NCBI GenBank assembly: GCA_030040865.1
Contig: JASHSX010000032.1
Span: 1 to 25,678, forward strand
Source of the DNA: Thermoplasmata archaeon
GTDB taxonomy: Archaea > Thermoplasmatota > Thermoplasmata > Lutacidiplasmatales > UBA184
Reading direction: 5' to 3'
Length of the DNA stretch: 25,678 bases
The position numbers and the translations under genes are program-made. The notes under the pieces are model-generated. The model was not told the origin of the DNA and searched no databases. It was given only the letters and a program-made list of their open reading frames with translations. This document shows, piece by piece, positions 20,809 through 25,678 of the stretch; within the stretch, counting starts at the first letter, position 1, and each line of letters opens with the position of its first letter.

Positions 20809-22899
20809 ATGAGCGGAGACCGGGCGCCGTCGGACGAGCCGACCTTCGATCCCCCGACCGAGAAGGGGCCGTCGCCGCGGGCGCTGGGAGGGAACGGTAC
20901 GAGCGCCATCGCCGCCGCATCCTCGGCCCCCCCGGGGGCCCACGGGCTTGCGCTCGTCGGACGGCCCCGCTCCCGGGGTCGCGATCGCGCCGGCGCCCGG
21001 AACGTCTCGTTCCCCGAGCTGTACGATCTCGGCCTCGTGGGTAACCTCCACACGGCCGCGCTCGTCGCGAACGACGGATCGGTCGACTGGGCGTGCTTTC
21101 CGCGGTTCGCCTCCCCCAGCGTTTTCGGCCGACTGCTCGACCTGGCGCGGGGCGGCACGTTCCGGATCGCCCCCGAGCATCCAAGTCGTTCCGAGCAGCA
21201 TTACCGCCCATCCACGGCGGTCCTCGAGACGGTCTTCGCGCCCGACTCGACACGGCGCCTTTCGATCGTGGACTTCATGCCGGTGCTGCCGCCCCCGGTG
21301 GGCGAGCGCGCCCCGATGCTCGTGCGGGTCGTCGAGGCGTTCGGAGGTCCGGTGGCCGTCCGCGCGGTGATCGACCCTCGCTTCGACTACGGGCGGCGCC
21401 TCCCCACCTGGGAGCTCCGGGGCACGGAGTGGGTCGCCCGGAGCGGAGAGGACCGTCTGGGCTGCGTGGCCGGCTGGCCGCTCACGGTCGGCGACGAGGG
21501 CCTCACGGGCGCGGTGACGCTCCGCGACGGGGAGCGCGTCGCCTTCGAGGTCTACTGGGGCGAGGAACGCCCCGCGGCGGCCGCCCCGCTCGAGCTCCTC
21601 CAGCAGACGGAGCGGTTCTGGACCGCGTGGGTCCACAGCCCGGCGAGCCCGATCCATCTGCTCGCGGGCCGATGGCATCCGTGGGTCGAGCGGTCCGAGA
21701 TCACGCTCAAGCTGCTCTCGCACGCCGACACGGGCGCGTTCGTCGCGGCGCCCACCACGTCGTTGCCGGAGTGGCCGGGCGGACAGCGGAACTGGGACTA
21801 CCGGTACGTGTGGATCCGGGACGCGGCGTTCGCGGCCCAGAGCCTCCTGCTGATGGGGCACGTCTACGAAGCGCGGTCGTTCCTGGGCTGGGTGCTCGCG
21901 ATCCTCCGCGGGACCCCCGACGGCGAGGGCCTGAAGGTCCTCTACCGCGCGCACCCGGACGCCGAGCTGGTGGAGCAGGAGCTCGACCACCTGACCGGCT
22001 ACCGCCACTCCCGGCCGGTCCGGATCGGGAACGCGGCCGCCGAGCAGTTCCAGCTGGACATCTACGGGGAGCTCCTCGACGCCGCGCTGCTCCTCTCGGA
22101 GATCGACCGGGAGGCGCTCGCGGAGGCGTGGCCCGACCTGGAGCGCCTCGCCGAGGACGTCGTCCGTCGCTGGCGCGACCCCGACCAGGGGATCTGGGAG
22201 GTGCGGGGTCCGCCGCTGCATTACGTCCACTCGAAGGTGATGGCGTGGGTTGCTCTCGACCGCGCGATCCGACTGGGGCGGTCCTTCGGACGGGCGAACC
22301 GCGTCGCCCGATGGGAGGCGGAGGCCGGGACCATCCAGGCGCTCGTGCTCGACCGCGGCTACGACCCGCGCCGAGAGACGTTCGTGCAGGCGTTCGATCG
22401 GCCGGCGGTCGACGCGGCGAACCTGCGGATCCCGCTCGTCGGCTTCCTCTCGCCGGACGACCCGCGGGTCGCCGGCACCATCCTTCGGGTCGAAAGCGAG
22501 CTCGGGGACGGACCGTTCGTCTACCGGTACCGGAACGACGACGGCTTCTCCGACCCCGAAGGGGCGTTCCTGCCGTGTTCGTTCTGGTTGACCGAGTGCC
22601 TGGCCCGCGCGGGGGAGCGACGTCGCGCGCGGCAGAACTTCGATCGCTTGCTGAGGGCCTCGGGTCCCCTCCGCTTGTTCTCGGAGGAGTACGACCCCCG
22701 ACGGTCGATCCCGCTCGGCAACTACCCCCAGGCACTCACGCACATCGCGATGCTCCGAGCGGCCCTCGCCCTCGGCCTGTCGAACGTCGCCGCCTCGGTC
22801 CTGCAGAGTTCGCCGTGGCTCCTCCACGCCATCCCGCAGCGTCGCGCGAGTGCGTCGCCCCCACCCGAGATGCCCCCCCGGGGGCGTTCCGAGCGGTAA
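20809..22899 (+). CDS. GH15 family trehalase / glucoamylase
   Basis: The 696-residue protein has a disordered, Pro/Gly-rich N-terminus (1-65), a trehalase-type N-terminal beta domain opening with FPELYDLGLVGNLHTAALVA and NDGSVDWACFPRF (69-100), and an (alpha/alpha)6 GH15 catalytic domain (about 300-670). Expected catalytic glutamates are E464 in GIWEVRG and E626/E627 in FSEEYDP; substrate-pocket blocks RNWDYRYVWIRDAAF and GAFLPCSFWL are intact. GH15 proteins with this architecture act as trehalases in mycobacteria and Thermoplasmatales, or as glucoamylases or glucan hydrolases. It has no signal peptide, so action in the cytosol on trehalose or alpha-glucans is likely. It stands 54 bases after the zinc-finger gene. 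Trehalase versus glucoamylase cannot be decided by reading. Confidence 0.9.
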   Translation: MSGDRAPSDEPTFDPPTEKGPSPRALGGNGTSAIAAASSAPPGAHGLALVGRPRSRGRDRAGARNVSFPELYDLGLVGNLHTAALVANDGSVDWACFPRFASPSVFGRLLDLARGGTFRIAPEHPSRSEQHYRPSTAVLETVFAPDSTRRLSIVDFMPVLPPPVGERAPMLVRVVEAFGGPVAVRAVIDPRFDYGRRLPTWELRGTEWVARSGEDRLGCVAGWPLTVGDEGLTGAVTLRDGERVAFEVYWGEERPAAAAPLELLQQTERFWTAWVHSPASPIHLLAGRWHPWVERSEITLKLLSHADTGAFVAAPTTSLPEWPGGQRNWDYRYVWIRDAAFAAQSLLLMGHVYEARSFLGWVLAILRGTPDGEGLKVLYRAHPDAELVEQELDHLTGYRHSRPVRIGNAAAEQFQLDIYGELLDAALLLSEIDREALAEAWPDLERLAEDVVRRWRDPDQGIWEVRGPPLHYVHSKVMAWVALDRAIRLGRSFGRANRVARWEAEAGTIQALVLDRGYDPRRETFVQAFDRPAVDAANLRIPLVGFLSPDDPRVAGTILRVESELGDGPFVYRYRNDDGFSDPEGAFLPCSFWLTECLARAGERRRARQNFDRLLRASGPLRLFSEEYDPRRSIPLGNYPQALTHIAMLRAALALGLSNVAASVLQSSPWLLHAIPQRRASASPPPEMPPRGRSER

Positions 22900-22930
22900 C
22901 CCCTCCCGACGGAGGGTCCAAGAACCCCGT

Positions 22931-22948
22931 CCCGCTCCCGGGAGCGGG
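22931..22948. repeat. Perfect 18-base palindrome before the MBL-fold gene
   Basis: CCCGCTCCCGGGAGCGGG is its own reverse complement with no interruption. It lies between the GH15 stop (22899) and the TTG start of the MBL gene (22964). It could be an operator, a cruciform or, in RNA, a stem limiting access to the nearby GGGGAAGG. No T-tract follows. Confidence 0.5.
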
Positions 22949-22963
22949 GAAGGGTTGGCCTCG

Positions 22964-23905
22964 TTGTTCCGCTCGCCGCACTTCACGATCGAACGGATCC
23001 ACTCCGGCGTCTGGGTCGCGATCGCACGACCGGACGGTCACGGATTGTGCAACTCGGGGATCGTCGACCTCGGCGGGCAGACCGTGGTGTTCGACTCCAT
23101 GCTCACCCCCGAGGCCGGCGCGGCCTTGAGGACCGCGGCCCGGCGCGCGACCGGCCGGAGCCCCGACTGGGTCGTCAACAGCCACTGGCACGGGGACCAC
23201 ATCTGGGGGAACTCCGCACTTCGTGCGCCGCACGTCGTCTCGACGCGGACGGTCCGACGCGTCATCGAGCGGAGGAGCCGCGAACAGTGGCGGGAGTGCC
23301 GGCGCGTGTTCCCGAAGGAGCTCCGAGAGCTCGACCGCGAAGGCTCCCCGGTGGCGGCTGCGGACCGGCGACGATTGCGGGGCTGGTTCGAGGGAGTGCT
23401 CGCCGGCCCGAGGGTCGTCCCGGTCGTGCCGCCGGACGTCACCTTCGAGGAGAGGCTCGTGATCACGGGATCGCGACGCTCGATCGAGCTCGTCTCCCAT
23501 GGGGGTGGCCACTCCCCGAGCGACGTCTTCGCGCATCTTCCCGACGAGCGGACGATCTTCGCCGGGGATCTCGCGATGGTGGGACTGCATCCGTCGGTCG
23601 GCGACGGGTGGCCGGACCGCTGGATCGGCATCCTCGCCCGGATGGAGGAGCTCGGGGCGGATCGCGTGCTGCCCGGTCACGGACCCGTCGGCGATCGGAG
23701 GACCCTCGCGGCCGTGCGGGGATATCTGACGGACCTGGTCGCTCTCGCCTCGAAAGCCGTGCGTGACGGGCGATCGGCCGCGGAGGCAGCCGGGGTTCCG
23801 ATCCCCGAGCGGTATCGGGATTGGCAGTTCTCGTTCATGTTCGGGGAGAACGTCGCCCGCGCGTACCGGCTCGCCCGCCGCTCCCGCCGAAGGAGCCCCC
23901 GCTAA
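22964..23905 (+). CDS. MBL-fold metallo-hydrolase
   Basis: The 313-residue protein is a metallo-beta-lactamase-fold hydrolase. The zinc motif HxHxDH is present as H74-W-H-G-D-H79 in VVNSHWHGDHIWGN, with later ligands in SHGGGHSPSD (His), IFAGDLAMVGLH (Asp) and VLPGHGP (His). This pattern fits the lactonase/glyoxalase-II/SoxH-like branch that cleaves thioesters, lactones or related esters. A charged insert of about 60 residues (near 100-160) separates the motif from the second half. The first half begins FRSPHFTIERIHSGVWVAIA. Two in-frame TTG codons, 22955 and 22964, follow GGGGAAGG; ATG is absent before the catalytic core, so a TTG start is likely, which is unusual in the window. Substrate is unknown. 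Confidence 0.82.
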   Translation: MFRSPHFTIERIHSGVWVAIARPDGHGLCNSGIVDLGGQTVVFDSMLTPEAGAALRTAARRATGRSPDWVVNSHWHGDHIWGNSALRAPHVVSTRTVRRVIERRSREQWRECRRVFPKELRELDREGSPVAAADRRRLRGWFEGVLAGPRVVPVVPPDVTFEERLVITGSRRSIELVSHGGGHSPSDVFAHLPDERTIFAGDLAMVGLHPSVGDGWPDRWIGILARMEELGADRVLPGHGPVGDRRTLAAVRGYLTDLVALASKAVRDGRSAAEAAGVPIPERYRDWQFSFMFGENVARAYRLARRSRRRSPR

Positions 23906-23959
23906 TCGGCCGTCTTCCCGCGACGGCGTCCGTTCTCCGTGGAGGCGGCGCGAGCCCGA

Positions 23960-23967
23960 CATTTGAA
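23960..23967 (+). promoter_or_regulatory. TATA-like box of the GNAT gene (leaderless)
   Basis: CATTTGAA starts 32 and ends 25 bases before GTG 23992, the same spacing as at the HxlR gene. It sits in the gap after the MBL gene and supports GTG 23992 as the start codon. Confidence 0.45.
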
Positions 23968-23991
23968 GTCGTCCGGTCGCTCGCCCCGAGG

Positions 23992-24630
23992 GTGCGTCGA
24001 CGCGCCCCGGGACTCCGAAGCTCGCCGCTGCGCACGCCTCGGCTCGTTCTGACCCCGGCGCGGCGGTCGGACGCTCCGGACCTCGAACGGCTGTTCCACG
24101 ACCGTCGGGTGAACCGATTCCTCCCGCCGGCCCGCCGTCGCGAGTCCGGTGCGGAGTCCGTGCGACGGGCCCAGCGCAACGCGCGGCTCGGGCTGGCGAT
24201 CCGGTTCACCGTGCGCGCCCGCTCGGACGGCCGGTTCGTGGGCCAGGTCACCGTCTTTGGCGTGAACCCGGACGACCGGCGTGCCGAGATCGGCTACGCG
24301 TTCGCGGCGACCGAGTGGGGACACGGGTACGCGCCGGAGGCGGCGTCGCGGGCGATCGAGTGGGCGTTCACGACCCTGGGGCTCCACCGGCTCGACGCGG
24401 TCGTCGTCGCCGGCAACGACCGATCGATCCGCGTCCTCCGCCGCCTCGGTTTCCGCCGGGAGGGAGTCCGCCGGGAGGCCGCGGTGGACGGCCCTGCGTT
24501 CGTCGACCTGCTCGAGTACGGCCGGCTCGCCTCCGACCCCGGGCCCCGCGCGCGGCGTTCGCCGGGGCGCGCGATCGGCCGACGTACACGACCGAAGCGC
24601 GCTCGCGACCCACCGAGCGCCGCACGATGA
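23992..24630 (+). CDS. RimJ/RimL-type GNAT N-acetyltransferase
   Basis: The 212-residue protein has a GNAT fold of the RimJ/RimL class: LRTPRLVLTPARRSDAPDLE, then FVGQVTVFGVNPDDRRAEIG and the acetyl-CoA loop GYAFAATEWGHGYAPEAASR, followed by LHRLDAVVVAGNDRSIRVLR and RLGFRREGVRRE. Such enzymes transfer an acetyl group from acetyl-CoA to an amine, often a protein N-terminus. The start GTG 23992 is set by the TATA-like box at 23960-23967; the frame is open further left but that would overlap the MBL gene. A Pro/Arg-rich tail of about 30 residues follows the fold. The stop overlaps the next gene (ATGA at 24627-24630), so the two are translationally coupled. Confidence 0.83.
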   Translation: MRRRAPGLRSSPLRTPRLVLTPARRSDAPDLERLFHDRRVNRFLPPARRRESGAESVRRAQRNARLGLAIRFTVRARSDGRFVGQVTVFGVNPDDRRAEIGYAFAATEWGHGYAPEAASRAIEWAFTTLGLHRLDAVVVAGNDRSIRVLRRLGFRREGVRREAAVDGPAFVDLLEYGRLASDPGPRARRSPGRAIGRRTRPKRARDPPSAAR

Positions 24631-25193
24631 GCCGGATTCCTCGGGTCTCGGCCCCGCCGAACTTCCGGGTCGACCGGGCGCGACCGAAAGGATCGCACGC
24701 ACTCCTCACCGTGTTCCCCGGGCTCGACCGACTCCCGGGCTTCCGCTCGCTGCCGACCTCCTCGGCCCGACAGCGTTCGATGGCACGCTCGACCCGGGTC
24801 CAGGTCGTCCCGGGCCCGGTGTTCATGTACGTCGCACCGCACGCCATCCCCGAGATCCTCCGTCGCGGCGGGTTCACGCCGTTCACGGCGCCGGGCGACT
24901 GCATCGTCGTCGGCCTGGGCCACCTCCGTCGCAGCGCGCGAATGATCCTCTACATGGACATCCTGCACGAGCTCTGCCACGTGATCCAGCGGGCCGCCGG
25001 ACGGGACCTCTGGCAGGAGGGATACCGGTATGCGGACCGCCCGACCGAGATCGAGGCATACCGGTTCGTGATCGCGCTGGCCCGAGAACGCAGAGCGACC
25101 GACGCGTTCTTGCGCGAGTATCTCCACGTCGGCTGGATGACCCCGAAGGAACACCGCCTGTTGCTGCGGAACGTCGGCGTGGCACCCCGGTGA
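24627..25193 (+). CDS. HExxH metallopeptidase-like protein
   Basis: The 188-residue protein has a zinc-peptidase motif H114-E115-L-C-H118 in ILYMDILHELCHVIQRAAGR, followed 23-25 residues later by glutamates E141 and E143 in DRPTEIEAYRFV, either of which could be the third metal ligand as in gluzincins. The N-terminal 60 residues are basic and Ser/Pro-rich; a strand region (RVQVVPGPVFMYVAPHAI) precedes the motif. The small size and single motif resemble minimal gluzincin domains, which are often inactive or very specific proteases. There is no signal peptide or membrane span, so it is cytosolic. ATG 24627 overlaps the acetyltransferase stop, making the pair a coupled unit. Peptidase activity is inferred, not shown. 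Confidence 0.68.
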   Translation: MSRIPRVSAPPNFRVDRARPKGSHALLTVFPGLDRLPGFRSLPTSSARQRSMARSTRVQVVPGPVFMYVAPHAIPEILRRGGFTPFTAPGDCIVVGLGHLRRSARMILYMDILHELCHVIQRAAGRDLWQEGYRYADRPTEIEAYRFVIALARERRATDAFLREYLHVGWMTPKEHRLLLRNVGVAPR

Positions 25194-25303
25194 GATCATC
25201 GGGAGGCTTCGACGGTCCCGCGCCGTGCCCCCAGACGGACGCCCGTCCTCCACCAGCGGCGGGCCCCCAATCGGCAAGAACTCCCAGACGTTCCTTCGGG
25301 AGG

Positions 25304-25456
25304 ATGGCTGAGACCTCCCCGACGGCGGGCCGCCGCTCGTGCCCCGACTGCGGGGGCCCCCTCGGCGAGCCGGTCAGCGGGGACGTCCATTGCTACGTGG
25401 AGTGCGTGGCCTGCGGCCGACGGTACGAGCTCGACGACCCACGGCTCGTTCTCTAG
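25304..25456 (+). CDS. 50-residue zinc-ribbon microprotein
   Basis: The product has four zinc-ribbon cysteines, C13-x2-C16 (CPDCGGPL) and C34-x2-C37 (CVACGRRYELDD), with a further C30. This is a typical one-knuckle-pair zinc ribbon as found in small archaeal proteins and transcription-related factors; here there is nothing else in the chain. GGGAGG directly abuts ATG 25304, which is too close for a normal ribosome binding site, so the start could be used on a leaderless or re-initiating message. The frame is open upstream, but no better start with zinc-ribbon context is seen. Function is unknown. Confidence 0.6.
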   Translation: MAETSPTAGRRSCPDCGGPLGEPVSGDVHCYVECVACGRRYELDDPRLVL

Positions 25457-25542
25457 GCGTGTCTTCGCCCGGCGGGGGCCTCGCAGGGCCCCGGTCCAAC
25501 GGCCGACTCGGCCCGGCGGCCCCCCGGCAGGGAGAGGCAGCC

Positions 25543-25548
25543 TTATGC
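25543..25548 (+). promoter_or_regulatory. TATA-like box of the OB-fold gene (leaderless)
   Basis: TTATGC lies 24-29 bases before ATG 25572 in otherwise G+C-only DNA. The distance matches the leaderless spacing of the HxlR and GNAT genes. Confidence 0.4.
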
Positions 25549-25571
25549 CCCGAATCGGTTTCCCGGGGCCG

Positions 25572-25678
25572 ATGGCCGGCATCGCGACCCTGCGCGCGAA
25601 CTCGAATGCGACGATCGACGCGACGATCACGGCGATATCGCCGGCCCGGGACGTAACTACCTCCCGGGGACCGTCCCG
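25572..25678 (+). CDS. Probable OB-fold single-stranded-nucleic-acid-binding protein, N-terminal part
   Basis: Only 35 complete codons lie in the window. They read MAGIATLRANSNATIDATIT, then AISPARDVTTSRGPS. The AxIxxISPxRDVTTSRGPS segment is typical of the first strands of RPA/SSB-type OB folds, where a strand is followed by R-[DE]-V and a short Thr/Arg/Gly loop. Such proteins coat single-stranded DNA in replication and repair. The ATG sits 24-29 bases after a TATA-like box. The rest of the gene is outside the window, so the assignment rests on few residues and is tentative. Confidence 0.5.
   Translation, partial: MAGIATLRANSNATIDATITAISPARDVTTSRGPS

Noticed and set aside
22850..22963. Upstream extension of the MBL-fold gene
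   Set aside because: It would overlap the GH15 gene by 50 bases and is Pro/Arg-rich; the TTG codons after GGGGAAGG fit better.
20449..22986. An 845-residue leftward open frame antisense to GH15
   Set aside because: Composition is Arg/Pro/Glu-rich without any domain, while the plus strand has full GH15 motifs.
23821..23991. Upstream extension of the GNAT gene
   Set aside because: It overlaps the MBL gene in another frame, and the TATA-like box at 23960-23967 places transcription start near GTG 23992.
24315..24626. Upstream extension of the HExxH gene
   Set aside because: It runs out of frame through the GNAT catalytic core; the ATGA overlap at 24627 is the natural start.
1..25678. CRISPR array, insertion sequence or prophage
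   Set aside because: I saw no regularly spaced repeats, no transposase or integrase motif, no phage structural gene, and no terminal inverted repeats with target duplications.

Overview
The window is about 25.7 kb of very G+C-rich DNA that looks like an archaeal chromosome segment, most likely a Thermoplasmatota-type (soil or sediment) euryarchaeon. The reasons are an archaeal type II glyceraldehyde-3-phosphate dehydrogenase C-terminus at the left edge, a DUF169 protein, HxlR, C2H2 zinc-finger and GH15 trehalase-type genes, and A+T-rich TATA-like boxes about 22-31 bases ahead of several starts, as expected for archaeal leaderless or short-leader transcripts. The phylum is an inference; no rRNA or ribosomal protein gene is present. 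I see no tRNA, rRNA, insertion sequence, phage gene or CRISPR array.

Layout. 1-5500: end of the GAPDH gene, a divergent pair (two-cluster ferredoxin / HEAT-repeat protein) sharing one promoter box, a DUF169 protein, then a leftward two-gene unit of a membrane-anchored, sequon-rich surface protein and a polytopic GT-C-like membrane protein. 5560-7930: an SRPBCC protein and a PF04185 phosphoesterase. 7970-9390: a tight leftward cluster of a C2H2 zinc-finger protein, a small membrane protein, a 51-residue ORF and a second small membrane protein. 9560-12810: an HxlR-type regulator, then a soluble PAS-PAS histidine kinase with two response regulators, with junctions of 0 and -4 bases.

12810-14290: a short accessory stretch with an 11-bp-stem hairpin between convergent ends, a small basic protein, a 23-residue single-membrane-span peptide and a six-span membrane protein. 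14366-16528: a BcsA-like GT2 glycosyltransferase. 16566-20330: a calcineurin-like phosphatase, an unrecognised protein, a VOC/PhnB-like protein, a small membrane protein, a 70-residue helical protein and an overlooked 52-residue membrane protein. 20503-25678: a two-finger C2H2 protein, GH15 trehalase/glucoamylase, MBL-fold hydrolase, GNAT acetyltransferase overlapping a HExxH metallopeptidase-like gene, a zinc-ribbon microprotein and the start of a probable OB-fold single-stranded-DNA-binding protein.

How the parts may work together. The kinase and its two receivers form a clear signalling operon with no DNA-binding output domain visible. The GT2 enzyme, the GT-C-like protein and the sequon-rich anchored protein suggest cell-surface carbohydrate work. 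The GH15 enzyme suggests trehalose or alpha-glucan turnover. The least explained content is the set of very small proteins: C2H2 fingers repeatedly beside tiny membrane proteins, and two membrane microproteins below usual gene-calling size.
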